DNA of 64,000 nt from contig CM073324.1 in the NCBI GenBank assembly GCA_037043015.1, positions 1,729,413 through 1,793,412 of the forward strand, written 5' to 3'. Both the position numbers and the translations under genes were made by a program. The notes below the pieces were generated by a model. That model did not search any database, had not been told where the DNA came from, and was given only the letters and a program-made list of their open reading frames with translations. The stretch's first letter is position 1; each line of letters starts with the position of its first letter. Shown here in pieces: positions 49,100 to 60,242 of the stretch. Origin of the DNA: Bryum argenteum (lineage: Eukaryota > Streptophyta > Bryopsida > Bryales > Bryaceae).

Positions 49100-50536
49100 C
49101 TATAGTTTGGGGTTCGATGCTCCAACACGCTTGACAATCTCCACTGTTTGCTCAACCCAACGATCCTGCTCAGGAGTTAGATTCCCCCCCCACTGTGCCA
49201 CCCACGCTGCGTCGAGATCTGCGTTGCAAGAGAGGCAACGGTGACAGTTGGATTCAATCATCTCTGCAACACATGTGTTATGGAAAAGACAACCACATGA
49301 TCCGAGGACAGCCGCCCTAGCTACGAATCCCTTTGAACACATTGGGCAGCATTCCTTCAAGATTACTCCTCCGACCGGAGGTACCGAGTGTTGATGCAGG
49401 TACTGGAACAAGGATTTGGGCCGCAATACCATATTCTCTTGCCTTGCTTTCTTGAATGCCGCCTCTGCTACAACACGTGCCACCTGGGATTGCTTGAAAT
49501 CCATGGTAGCCATGGCGAGTGGCCCACTCTCAGCTGCAAGATGGTCAATGGTGAATCGAGCCGTCATCAAGGCCTCCTGCAATTCAGCTAACTTTTTGGA
49601 ACTGGCCCTAACCACTTCTACCTGAGCCTTGTAATCCGTTGGTGTCCCCATGCAGAACAACCTTTTCTGCTCCAACACAGCTGCGGCGGTCGATTCTTCA
49701 GCATCCGCTAAGTACTTTGTAGAGCACATTCCCAGAACTGCCTCGGCGTCATCCTTCTCCTTTTGAAGTGCTTGCAGCCTCTCCGATGCGGATGTCTCAG
49801 CTGCTGCCGCAAGTTTCGCCTCCTTTTCTGCTGTATCCACTGAGGTTTCCACTGTCGGTAGAGATGGAGTTCCTGTGGACAAGGTTCGGATGACGTTGCA
49901 TAAGCCCTCAACCTGGCGGCGGAGTGCGATGGGGCCAAGCTTGCGGGGGTTCTTCAATGCCATTGCGATGCGTCTGCTCCGACAATGCAGTGCTTCAGCC
50001 ACCCAGTTCACCTCCAAACCATGTACGAATGTTGCGGTGGCGGCCTTCAAAAATCGCATGGAGTAGTACTTGTTGTCGGGGCTGTGTCCATAGACTTCGT
50101 AGCAGTGTTTACTGAATAACCGAGCCTGCTCCTTGTCGGTGCAATTGACAATTTCAAAGCGGTTTGGTTGATTTCCAACCCTCCAGATCTTGGTGATCTC
50201 ACTCTCCACAATGTGCGGGTAAGCCATGCCAATGTCGTCGACCATGGCACCTCTGTCGCACAAGCCAACCTGCTGACGAAAAAAGAGAGCATCGTACTCT
50301 GCTTCGCGGCCAACAAGCGCTGGAGCTACCGCAAGCATGGAAGCTTGCAACTGCCCTGGGATTCCCGTGAGATCAAATGGGACATCCCACTCCAAGTTTG
50401 CTACTTCGTACGCTTGGGCGATCTCAACCAAATCAGCTTCCCCTTCATCGCCATGGTTGGAGTCGATCACATTGCGGCTGGATCTCCTGCTTTGTGAGCT
50501 CTCGGCTCTAGATTTCCGCTTCTTTTCTAGCACCAT
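49100..50536 (-). CDS. RING-like coiled-coil protein of unknown family, apparently intact
   Basis: A single coding exon gives 478 residues. The start chosen is the ATG at 50536 (MVLEKKRKSRAESSQ), because an acceptor (ttttcag) lies 15 nt upstream, the same arrangement as in the paralogue at 45938. Residues 1-30 are basic and Ser-rich and could act as a nuclear signal. A conserved domain follows (PFDLTGIPGQL, APALVGREAEY, NPRKLGPIALRRQVE). The middle (about 230-370) is Ala/Glu/Lys-rich and likely coiled coil. At about 395-440 is a cysteine-rich block, CCPMCSKGF, GSCGCLFHNTC and CHRCLSCNAD, resembling a RING or RING-like zinc finger with irregular spacing, then WVAQWGG. A ubiquitin-ligase role is possible but not shown. 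It is a paralogue of the Helitron-split gene 37581-45938. Confidence 0.75.
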   Translation of the reverse strand: MVLEKKRKSRAESSQSRRSSRNVIDSNHGDEGEADLVEIAQAYEVANLEWDVPFDLTGIPGQLQASMLAVAPALVGREAEYDALFFRQQVGLCDRGAMVDDIGMAYPHIVESEITKIWRVGNQPNRFEIVNCTDKEQARLFSKHCYEVYGHSPDNKYYSMRFLKAATATFVHGLEVNWVAEALHCRSRRIAMALKNPRKLGPIALRRQVEGLCNVIRTLSTGTPSLPTVETSVDTAEKEAKLAAAAETSASERLQALQKEKDDAEAVLGMCSTKYLADAEESTAAAVLEQKRLFCMGTPTDYKAQVEVVRASSKKLAELQEALMTARFTIDHLAAESGPLAMATMDFKQSQVARVVAEAAFKKARQENMVLRPKSLFQYLHQHSVPPVGGVILKECCPMCSKGFVARAAVLGSCGCLFHNTCVAEMIESNCHRCLSCNADLDAAWVAQWGGNLTPEQDRWVEQTVEIVKRVGASNPKL

Positions 50537-51538
50537 GGCGACACAATCAACCTGAAAATGACACCAAAGCACGATATTAGCCACACTGATTTAGCAAGAA
50601 GGAGCTGAATACAAAATCAAAAACTTCCAAAGCTTCAAGTCCAATGGAATCACCTCAATCTTTGCACTGGACAGAAGCACAAGTGATATGGGCCGCAATC
50701 AATTACGGGTGGAATTGAACTTTTTTTTTTGGAATTTGCTTCACGACCTCTCAGCCTTGCGTCGACGCAAGGCTGAGGGTGAGCAGCCGGATTTGCTAAC
50801 TGGTTCCTCTTTCAGTTTGAAATGCTTCTCGCACTTTGGTCGATTGTTCACTTTTCTGTCGCTTTTGCATGCACCGTGGGTTAACTGAGGGTGACCTCGG
50901 GAGGTTGAGTGTCGATTTCGCGCCTTCGAACACACCTGCTTGGGCCTGAGGCATCGGCCACCATCCCGAAGCAAACACAGGGAGGTCGACTGTCGATGAT
51001 GGCTCGTGGGCTATCAGATGATCGGCCTGAGGCATGTTCGGCTATCCCGAAGCTGACACGGGGAGGTCGACTGTCGATGATGGCTCGTGGTCTCGCTGAT
51101 GGATCGGGCCGCAATCAATTACGGGTGGAATTGAACCTTTTTTTTGGAATTTTCTTCACGACCTCTCAGCCTTGCGTCGACACAAGGCTGAGGGTGAGCA
51201 GCCGGATTTGCTAACTTGTTCCTCTGTTCTTTCAGTTTAAACTGCTTCTCGCACTTTGGTCGATTGTTTACTCTTTTGTCGCATTTGCATGCACCGTGGA
51301 TTAACTGTGGGTGGAACCGGGGTGTTTGAGTTTCGATTATGGCTCCTCATCATTGAAGTAACAGTGAATTTGAACTCGGCTGAGGCTTACTACCCCAGCT
51401 GTGATCAATTGAAATAATTTTGTTATTTTTATTGTCCTTGTATGATATAAGAAAATTAGTTCCATGATCGTTTTTAGTTGAATGTTGGTGAATGTTTGGT
51501 GACAATGGACTTAGCATTGGTTTCGTGTCATATTGCAG
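50537..51538. promoter_or_regulatory. Divergent intergenic region
   Basis: This lies between a minus-strand gene starting at 50536 and plus-strand exons starting at 51539. It should contain both promoters and leader exons. Most of it is occupied by the duplicated blocks described at 50690-51318. No TATA box could be fixed. Confidence 0.4.
50690..51318. repeat. Duplicated 210-bp block with a 28-bp perfect palindrome
   Basis: A block beginning GGGCCGCAATCAATTACGGG at about 50690 recurs at 51107 with high identity over about 210 bp. Each carries a palindrome: CTCAGCCTTGCGTC and its exact complement at about 50752-50779, with one mismatch in the second copy. Between them are two tandem units of about 77-80 bp containing GGAGGTCGACTGTCGATGAT. 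Confidence 0.85.
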
Positions 51539-51856
51539 GATCCGTTGAAGCAAAATGGAGTTGTTCTTGAAGAAGAATCGGACGCTGACAGCGACTTGAC
51601 TGATCTGAAAGATCATGTCATGGCTGTAGTAGAGTCCCGTCGTTTAGTGGTGGCATTGTCCTCCGTTCCTGAAACTCCTCCTCCTACTTCCCTTGTCCGT
51701 CACAAATTACGTGTTGACGTTGATCGGGTTGCACGAGCAGTGAACATGCGAATCAAACAAAATGAGGCCAAAGCTAGACGTATCGAAGAGAAAGCGTTAG
51801 CTAGACTTGCACCGAGACGTTCTCCGCGGCTTGCGTCAAAGTTGCAAACATATTAG
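51539..51856 (+). CDS. Partial coding exon, acidic then basic, ending SPRLASKLQTY
   Basis: An open segment follows an acceptor (atattgcag) and ends at TAG 51854-51856. It begins DPLKQNGVVLEEESDADSD, is highly acidic, then becomes strongly basic with RRIEEKALARLAPRRSPRLA, a pattern seen at the ends of some chromatin-associated or transposon-encoded plant proteins. No upstream exon could be joined. It may be the last exon of an otherwise unseen gene or belong to the gene that starts at 52003. Confidence 0.4.
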   Translation, partial: DPLKQNGVVLEEESDADSDLTDLKDHVMAVVESRRLVVALSSVPETPPPTSLVRHKLRVDVDRVARAVNMRIKQNEAKARRIEEKALARLAPRRSPRLASKLQTY

Positions 51857-52002
51857 TTCTATTCTCAGATGATATGATGTGTTTAACATATATACTTAAT
51901 TATAAAATCTTTGTATTTCCTTAATTTTATTTCATGCTTAATATGACACGTTCTTATTGTTCTAGTGGTGTGTTGTATTGTTGTGTTGTATTGGTTTGCC
52001 AG
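51857..52002. other. Short AT-rich gap ending in a splice acceptor
   Basis: It ends with a pyrimidine-rich tract and an acceptor (tttgccag) directly before the ATG at 52003. Confidence 0.4.
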
Positions 52003-54600
52003 ATGAACTTAGCTCAAGTCCAAACCCTTGAAGATGACGAAAGCATCCCCCTTGTTCTTCCTTCTCCACCAAATCAATCTCTCGATGGAGATGAACAAGT
52101 CCGTGATACTGTCGCAAATGTTGAAAACATTTGCACTCGTGACCCTGGAGAGAGTCCCTCGAAAACTCAACGTCAACAGGAAGCCCTCCTCGATAATGCA
52201 GAACAGGACGCTCTTTCAGAGGATGAAGACACTCCTTTGCCCGGGAGTGTAAATGTTGGAATCGTCCATATGCCAACTCATCTTCAAAACAAGGATCCAG
52301 ATTGGAGTGCGAATGAAATGAGAATGATTCACAAAAGTGACTCCATTGCGATCATTAATAGGTTTCGGTTCAAACCTGTTAAAAAGTCCCGCATGCTAAT
52401 TCCTTTGTGTCGTCTCGTCTGTTATCCTAAGGTTCGTCCTATTTCGGAACAAGACGTGAGGAAGTTGGAGAATGAGTTTAACAAAGGTTATCGGGAAGGC
52501 GACCGAGTCATGTACGTTTCTCCCTTCGATAAGAAAGGGAGAGATAAACTCGTTGGTGACGAAGATGCAGTCTGGACAAATCCACTGTGGAAAGCTGCAA
52601 ATGAAGAGTTTGAGACGATGCTGAAGTCCGATCCAGATCTTCAACATCTCCGTGGCAAGTATTATTATGTGTACGAAGGTAACCACCGTGTTACCGCTTG
52701 GATGCGTCATATTGAACGGTACCACAAGATGGATCCTCACTGGTACATCTCCGTGGATTGCATCGTTCTCGATGCTCGTGGCGAGAGCAATCTTCTCCTA
52801 GACGCTATGAACGACATAAATTGGTATGTAATTGTCTCGAATCCAAATCGTTTTCTTAATTTTCTTTGAACACAATTTTTCTAATGTTTGATCCCGCTCT
52901 CTAGGTCTACCGAACATGACCATGTCGAGGACGGTTTGTGTGCAAAATTGCAACGCATGCGAAAGTTCGGGAAGTTGAAACTCGAAGACTTCAAAGACCT
53001 CATCTCCCCGGAGGATTACAGAATTTGCAAAAATGCCAAAGCTAAAAAAGAAACTTGGTATCCGGTTACACTCGATGTTTTCGTCAAATTCTTGTATGCG
53101 GTAAGTTGAGTTTTATGTGTCTTATCGTAATATTTGAATTTCGTTCTTCACACCTTACTGCTTTTGATATTTTCTACAGAGGAGGTTAGCGAAAGCATCG
53201 GACGAGGCAGAAGCAACTTATTACGCCACTGTCCCTAAGGATAAACAAACAGGGCCGGGAGTATGGAGTGCCATGGATAACGCCATCAAATCAGAAATTA
53301 AATCGATTCGTGGCAAGAATTTCGACAAGATGGTCGCTGTCGCCAACAACAAACTTGGAAAAGTTTTTCCAAAAGAGGTATGCATCGCTTTCTTATCGAT
53401 TTCAATATAAGCATAATCATCTTTGTGTCCTATATTACAATTGAACTTTGACAATCTCATTCATGTGCAGATATACTCTCACTATAGTAACAATCACAAA
53501 CCGGATATGACAATTGATCGTTTGCAAATGGTGGCCACCACAAACGTTGACTCCGATTTCAAGGGAAAATGGCTGCAATGGTGGAACTCATCGTCCGAAG
53601 TTCGTCGATCTGTTCACTTTCCAGAAGAACGTCCAATGAAAGATAAAACATTGCTTGCTTTCCTACACCGCGCATCTCTTTGGGCACAGGTAACTTTGAG
53701 CTTTTGAAAGTGTTATCTAAATTTTTGTCGTTATGATTTTTTAAATTCTAACACTATTTCTTCTTTTCCAGCTAGAGCAATCCCTTTCAACCGAATTGCA
53801 GAAACTCGTGGAGGTTGACAATCTCAACATTCAATGGAATGATTCTGTCTTAAGACCATCCGCGTACGTTGAGAAGTGGAGGTTGCTTTATTGGGAGAAG
53901 GCATTTGGAACTACCTTTCTCTTAATGCAAGCCCGAGATTCATTAAAGGCTCCGATCTTCGAAAGATTGGTGGTGGCAAAGTTACCATAAAACGTCTTTT
54001 ATTCCGGTAAGCATTTCGATTGTCTTTTCAATGTAACAATTTTTTTGTAAAACATTCAATTCTGTCATTCTAATATACTCCTTTGAATGTAGGTACTTGA
54101 AACAAGAGCTTGTTGCGAAAGGAGCACTAGCTTCTTGGTCCATTCCAGTCGAGTTCGAAGACGTCTCTGTGTCCAACGATCCCTCCACCTTCTTCTCTAG
54201 TGACCAACAGAGGCGGTTTGACACAACACAATTATTGACTGGCGGTTGGTTCCTTGAGTGCCAGGAGAACTACGTGCATAAGGAGGAGAAGCATCTTCTT
54301 CCAAACCTCCGTACAAACGCTGCTGGCTCCGCACCTATGGAGATCGACAACGATGACGAAGATGAGGACTTCTCAATTTTGCCAGACGCGCCTGCCCCTC
54401 TCTCTTCACCTCCTTCTGCTCAGCCGCTCAAACGCCGAGTCAACAAAAAACGACGCAACGCTATAGCGGAGCCTGTAGTAGATCTTGAAGACGAATCTGA
54501 AGAAATTCCTCCCGTCACCGAAGACATTCCAGGTCCAGAAGAAGCTGATTTGACTCAGGCATCAGATGGAGCGACCAACAACGCTGGTAGACGCGGTTGA
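52003..54600 (+). pseudogene. Six-exon gene with a ParB/sulfiredoxin-like segment; one frameshift
   Basis: Exons 52003-52823, 52905-53100, 53180-53377, 53471-53689, 53772-54006 and 54093-54600 have consensus GT-AG borders. Phases agree except in exon 5, whose 235 nt are one base out; the frame changes at about 53840-53900, so either there is a one-base indel or an unseen intron. The product would be about 725 residues. An acidic N-terminus is followed at about 140-270 by RPISEQDVRKLENEFNKGY, VMYVSPFDKKG and YYVYEGNHRVTAWMRH, then ISVDCIVLDARG. GNHRVTAW resembles the ParB/Srx signature (G-x-H/R-R-x-x-A). The middle is unrecognised (TYYATVPKDKQTGPGVW, FKGKWLQWWNSSSEVRR). The C-terminus is acidic and contains KRRVNKKRRN, a likely nuclear signal. 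The function is unknown. It may still be a working gene if the indel is a sequencing error. Confidence 0.6.
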
Positions 54601-55019
54601 AAATTGACTGAGATTTCTACAGGCGCTCTTACAAATGCGGGGTCTCCTCCTCAATCTGTCACGGTCGACCACAACTCCGGAAAGAAGTTCGTTTCACTCC
54701 CATTTCTTGAGCCGAAGCATGTTGGAGAGTGTTTGTCTTCTGAGATTACTATTTCTCTCCCTATGTACTTGGAAAAAGGCAAGGTTGTCATATCGGGCGT
54801 GTTGAGGCAATCGGGCGGACAAAACGGACGTACGAGTTGTCCCGGACGGACGGGCGTGCCCGCCCACCTTGTTTGAAGGGGGCGTGTAATTTTTTCATGG
54901 GTAAGAAACTTTGCAGTAAAAAGCCACGTAGGATGTGACGTGTAAGTCCATCGTGGCGTCGGGTAGTGAAATCGTGCCATGGCGAGTGAACTTTTGTTAG
55001 GGCGAGTGAACTTTTGAGA
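54601..55019 (+). other. Region after the ParB-like gene, open frame of uncertain status
   Basis: An open stretch 54604-54876 continues past the stop of the preceding gene (GALTNAGSPPQSVTV and so on). It has no recognised domain and may be 3' untranslated sequence or the remnant of an extended C-terminus. GCGAGTGAACTTTTG-type direct repeats start at about 54980. Confidence 0.35.
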
Positions 55020-55335
55020 GGCGGGTGAACTTTTGAGGCGGGTTACATTGGTGGCGGGCGGGGGGGGCGGGCGGGGGGGGGTAGGGGGCGGGGAGGGGGT
55101 AGGGGCGGGGGGGGGGGCGGGGGCGGGGGGGGGGGGGGGGGGGGGGGGGGTAGGGCGGGGGGGGGTAGGGGGTGGGGAGGGGAGGTAGGGGGGGGGGGGG
55201 GGGGGGGGTAAAGGGGGTAAGGGGGGTTAGGGGGGTAAGGGGGTTAGGGGGGTAAAGGGGGGTAAGTGGGGTTAGGGGGGTAAGGGGGGGTAAGGGGGTT
55301 AGGGGGAGGGGTAAGGGGGAGTAAGGGGGGTTGAT
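55020..55335. repeat. G-rich tract with GGGGTAAG/GGGTTAGG repeats
   Basis: The plus strand is almost entirely G with interspersed GGCGGG, GGGTAGGG and GGGGGTTAGGGGG motifs over more than 300 bp. Many four-run G motifs could form G-quadruplexes. It is not a plant telomere array, because the units are irregular. It lies downstream of the hAT transposase on the minus strand. Confidence 0.9.
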
Positions 55336-56067
55336 GCGTTTTCATTTATTTTTTTAAATTTTTCTTGAATTTTTCTTTCGAGAATTTTTTTAAATAGAAA
55401 TATCGTAGTATTTACAAATTGATTCATGCATAGGTTGAGTGGTATTAGGCAAGGTATGCATATGAGCGGTTGGAAGAGTGAGGAGGGGTGGGAATAAGTA
55501 AATATGTGCACCCAAATCAAAACAATGTAATTAAATATGTCATAGGACTAAGTACACATGCATCGAATAAGAGAAATTGCCTTATTTTTCATACATAAGG
55601 CGAATGTAATGTAGTAAAAAGTAGAAAGCATGAATAATAATATGATATAATATAATTCATAGTGAATAACGATACAACGTAGATATAAGGAAATTATATA
55701 TATTCTCACAACACATAATCGAACTTCTCTTTTTTTTTCTTTTTCAATAAACTTATGCACTATAATAGACTAATAATAGTGTCTAATGAAGGACTACAAT
55801 AATGATGAGAAGTTCTAAAATACCCAAATAGATAATATAAGTCCGTTCTACTTATTAAAACGATTTGATCGCCGCACCCTTTTAGTGGATGTACCCTCCA
55901 TGTTGGGATCTCGGATAAGGTCTTGGAAAACAACGTCATCATCATCGGGCGCCTCATCGCACCGTGGGGGTCACCATCATCGTCGTCGTCGTCGTTGTTG
56001 CCACGTTCAATATCATTGTCGTCGTCGCTACCACTTGAAGAACAAGTAGACTCATTGCGAAGAAGGG
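55336..56067. other. AT-rich sequence between the G-rich tract and the hAT coding remnants
   Basis: There is no supported gene. It probably belongs to the non-coding 3' part of the hAT element. Terminal inverted repeats could not be located. Confidence 0.4.
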
Positions 56068-59000
56068 CTATTTTTTCGCCGTATAGATTTTCCTCAAGTC
56101 TAATAACCTTGTGTCTCTTTGCTCTAGGACACTCCCCATCCGATTCACCGGCGGTCCTCTAGGAACAACAAAAGCTGGTGTTGATGAAGTGCGACCAGGA
56201 ACATATGTGTCCACGAATGGTTCAATTACCGTGTTTGGGTTCCTCCCCCCTATTCCTAATGAACAACGTCTGCTTGGCCTGGAAGACAAGACATCGCCAA
56301 CATTCTGTCCCCCTCCATCTACAGTGTCTGCAATGCCTCTAGGCCGTATCCATTTTGTAGTGGATGTTGAGCCTCCAAACCCTCCGCGGTCTATGTTTCC
56401 GCTAGGAGTGTTAGTTCCCCCACGTCCTCTAGCTCCGTTTCTTCCACGTGCTTGGTGGTATTGTCCCATTGGATGATGGATAGCTGGCATAGGGATAATA
56501 GGAGGCCTCCCACGGGACCCATCAGATTGGGAAGCTCTTCCACTAGCATTTGTTGCTCCTCCACTAGTATTTGGTGTAGGTGTATTTAGCCCAGAGACTG
56601 TTCTGGCGACCGGAATATCCGCGTGCATAGGGTCAACATCATCGGTGAATTCGAATGCATCGTGAATCCTACTGATATTCGGATCAAGACATTGGGGCGC
56701 AACAACGGGTGTAATAGTTCTCCCAATCCCTCCCAATCTTGATGCATTTGGGCTATTTCCCACTTCTCGCGGGGCCACATCTTCAAAACGATCCACAATT
56801 GTTGTATAGGTATTGGGAGTTCCAATAGTACCAATTGTGCCATCTTCTCCCTCGTTTTGCTCATTATCCTCATTGTTTCCGAAAGAGGGGTGGTTGTAGT
56901 TAACATCATGAGCGGGTATGGTTTGATTTGCTTCACGATCTAGCCCATGATCCGAATCTTCGTTTTCGAATCCAACATCGTAATCCGCGCTTGATTGATG
57001 ACGACATTAGGGCGATTGTCCGGCGATGGAATGCGACGAGTAGGACTTGTACTCCATGCTCCAAAGACCCCAACGGATTGGCTCTTGGTCATCGTCCATT
57101 GCATCGTCTTCACCGTAATATTCCCTACTCTCCCTAGAAGGTCCGCACCTTCACCCCGAGAGATCCGGATTTTGTCGGTACTCTCTACCTTCCCAATTGG
57201 CTTCCATGTCACTATCGTCCCTCTTCGATAGGAACTCTCGGTTGGGCTCATCTACCGGGAATCTGGGCCGAGGCATCTCGGGTCTCAATCCTCCGAGTTG
57301 GCATTGTCTTCATACCGAAGTGGTTCGGCCCCTGGTCTTTTTTCGTAATACACGGCCATTGGTATAGATATACACTAATGTCTCTCGCTTTTTCGGGCCT
57401 AACCGATTTCGGCTCTTATTGTGCACAAATGAGTAAGCACTCCAATTACGCTCACATGAACTAGTCGAACATGTGAGAGACAATATGCGTACCGCTATTT
57501 TGGAAAGGTGCGATCTCCAATCCTATACCACCATTGATGGGGAGCATGTTCATTGCACGGATGTCGAAGGCAATGTCGGGGCTATATGGCCCTGTACCTT
57601 CGTCATACTCTTGTAATTCGGATATGACGTCTTCATACTTCACACACCACGTCTTTTAATTTTGAATTACACGATATAGCGCACGGAGGGCTACGCCATC
57701 TTGCTTTTAGCGCCGCATTCTCCTTGAGATATGGATTCAAGAGGCAGTGCGAGTGAAGATCCGTAAAACACATGGCCCTCCTCGCTTTGAATGAATCCTC
57801 CAATATTGTTGCAATATCTGGTCGGACGCTAAATGGTGGATCCCTGAATGAAGTCACATGTTGATGCAATCCTTGTAGTATGAGCCATGCCTTACCCATT
57901 GCGGGTTCTCGGCCATCAAACACGCGTAATGCTTTCAAAACCTCCTCCGTCATGTAAATGAAATTCTTGCACCGCTGCCAGAAGGCCCCATCCTCAATGG
58001 TGCGCACGATATTGCGCCAGGCGGTGGCTGCCCGCTCCCCTCCCATCCTGTCCCTCAAGGTATTGGTATAGTTCTGAACTCGAGGATGGTCTTTCAGTGC
58101 CTCTAGGACAGGCTTGAGTTTGACGAGTCGGTCCATCATCAACATATTGCATGCAAAGCGCGTCTCCCCCGGCACCAGGATTGAGAGTTTAGGACTCAAT
58201 TCACGAAATGTTGCCATTGTTGCATGATGGTTCCTAATATAATGGCACAACTTTCTTGCCCTCTCGATAAGGTCCTTGAAGATGTCGATTTTTGCCCAAT
58301 CTTCCAATAGGAGATCCAAAGCATGAGCCATGCATCCTTGCGAGAAAATCCATGGATACTCCTCGATGATACATTTCATTGCTCCAAGCATGTTTGCAGC
58401 GTTATCCGTACACACTGCAGTCACATTCTTAGGTCCCACCTTCTCAATGAATACTTTGAGTTTGTTTGCTATATACGTCGCAGATTTTGTCTGCCCAGTG
58501 GTGTCAATGCTTCCTAGAAATACATCTCCGGTGGGCACGTCATCATCACATTCATGAGGGGCCTACGATTAACATCGTCCCAACCATCGGTGCATATGGA
58601 CACCCCATACGCGGATTTTGCAAATCCGATTCTTGACTCAATCTCCTTCTCGACTCGCAATCCTTTGGGTTCTATGAGATTAGTCCTGAATTGGTGATAA
58701 GATGGAGGAACATAGTCAAACCTCGCCTTGGAAGTTGCTAAAACCGCTTCAATAAAAAAAAACGGGTTCCCCGGCCACGTTGAATGGGATATTTGCGTTA
58801 TAGAAACAATTTGCCCACTTTTCATCCAATTCTCTTCTCTTCGCGGTGTTCAAAGATTCCTCCATGCTACGTTGGCGTCATCGCACTACGGACCTCGTAG
58901 AATTTGATGCGCCTCGGGTAGCCGACATGGAGTGTGGATTCTCACGTCCCTCTACCACGCACGCATCCCGGCCTCCTCCTCGTGAGGACTTCCACCCCTC

Positions 59001-59130
59001 ACTCCAACCCCTGTGTTTGTATCAACACCTACATGGCATGAAGAACCACTAGGAATTCCGTTGGAGGCACCATGTGTAGTAGAATCTCCACCGTACATGT
59101 CTTCATCACTCATTCGCGGGAACTATGCCC
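56068..59130 (-). pseudogene. hAT-family transposase (DUF659 type), decayed
   Basis: Reading from high to low coordinates: an N-terminal block at about 58860-58750 (RRELDEKWANCFYNANIPF, typical of this group), then YGVSICTDGWDDVNRRPLMN (about 58620-58560), a frameshift near 58535, and a long frame 58538-57633 with DNAANMLGA, GCMAHALDLLLEDW and GETRFACNMLMMDRL. Another break leads to ELQEYDEGTGPYSPDIAFD (57640-57500), a stop, and the dimerisation motif CERNWSAYSFVHNKSRNRL (about 57460-57400) in a shifted frame. A low-complexity Gly/Asn/Arg tail (GARGRGG, GNIDRGGFGG) occupies 56796-56068. At least three frame breaks make it non-functional. A BED finger upstream (59200-59330) is only faintly recognisable. 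Confidence 0.85.
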
Positions 59131-59639
59131 CCACAATTTGCAAACTGCCGCGAACACGATGCGGTACAAGGGAACACACACTCTTCTCGGATTTTCGGCA
59201 TGTAGCCTAGGTGCATGAATGCTCGAATTCGTTTGTAGGTGAATGTTGTGTTGCAAAAACACAAGTAATGTTCCCATCATCATGAAATTCATACCACGAA
59301 TTCCACTCTCTTGTTGTCCTCCGTTGGCTTCCCATCGCATTCGAGCCTAAAGGATGAAGGTTCTAGTGGCCAATTTGGTATATCATGTAAACCCTCTTAA
59401 TAATTCTTTGCTCTATTCTCTTGCCCGAACCAATTTTGACATTACCTCCTTTGTCGCCGCCTAGCGTTTGGTTGCCATCGTTGTAGAAAAAAATTGAAAA
59501 CCTCCTCCCAATGTGCTGAAACGCCCTTCCCCAATCCCCAATCCAACCCTCACGAAGAGAAGTGGATCTTGAGAGCTAGGAGGGGCGGGTTACAAATGAG
59601 AAGTTCGCCCCTTATATAGTGGTTGTACTCCATGGTACA
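59131..59639 (-). other. 5' part of the hAT element
   Basis: Degraded sequence that should encode the N-terminal zinc finger; frames are interrupted. No promoter motif was assigned. Confidence 0.35.
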
Positions 59640-60180
59640 TGGATGGGAAGATGGGGATTTCAATGGGGTAGGGCCGTAGGGGCGGGTTACGGGGCGGGGA
59701 AGGGGGGCGGGAGTAGGGGCGGGGGAAGGGGGGGAAGGGGGCGGGTGAGGGGGCGGGTGAGGGGGAGAGGGGAGTAGAGGGAGGGATAAGGGGGTAGGGG
59801 GTAGGGGAAGGGGGGGGAGGTAGGGGGATGGATAGGTTATAGGGGGGGGGGGGGGGAGAGGGGGGGTAGAGGGAGGGATAGGGGGGGTAGAAGGGGGTAG
59901 AGGGAGGGATAAGGGGGTAGGGGGTAGGGGAAAGGGGGGGTAGGGGGATGGATAGGTTATAGGGGGGGGGGGGGGAGGGATAGAGGGGGGTAGAGAGGGA
60001 GGGATAGGGGGGTAGAGGGAGGGATAAGGGGGGTAGAGGGAGGGATAAGGGGGGGTAGAGGGAGGGATAAGGGGGGGTAGAGGGAGGGATAATGGGGGGG
60101 TAGGGGGAGGGGGGAAAGGGGGGGAAGGGGGGGGAAAGGGGGTGGGAGGTGGGAGGTGGGATAGGAGAGGGAGTAAGGAC
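59640..60180. repeat. Second G-rich tract with GGGATAAGGGGG and GGTAGAGGGAGG units
   Basis: The plus strand carries repeating GGGGGTAGAGGGAGGGATAA units and long G runs. Open frames on the minus strand here encode only Pro/Ser/Tyr repeats and are composition artefacts. The tract has the same orientation as the one at 55020-55335 and shares GGCGGGTTAC near its start. Confidence 0.9.
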
Positions 60181-60242
60181 ACGCGTCTTTGCGTTTTTTA
60201 AATGTTGTTTAAATTTTTTAATTTTTTAAATAAAATGTTATT

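Noticed and set aside
55200-55335. GGGGTTAGGG words as an interstitial telomere
   Set aside because: The plant telomere repeat TTTAGGG is absent and the spacing is irregular.
59550-60182. Open frame of 210 codons, proline-rich, minus strand
   Set aside because: It is read through the G-rich tract and consists of Pro/Ser/Tyr repeats, an effect of composition.
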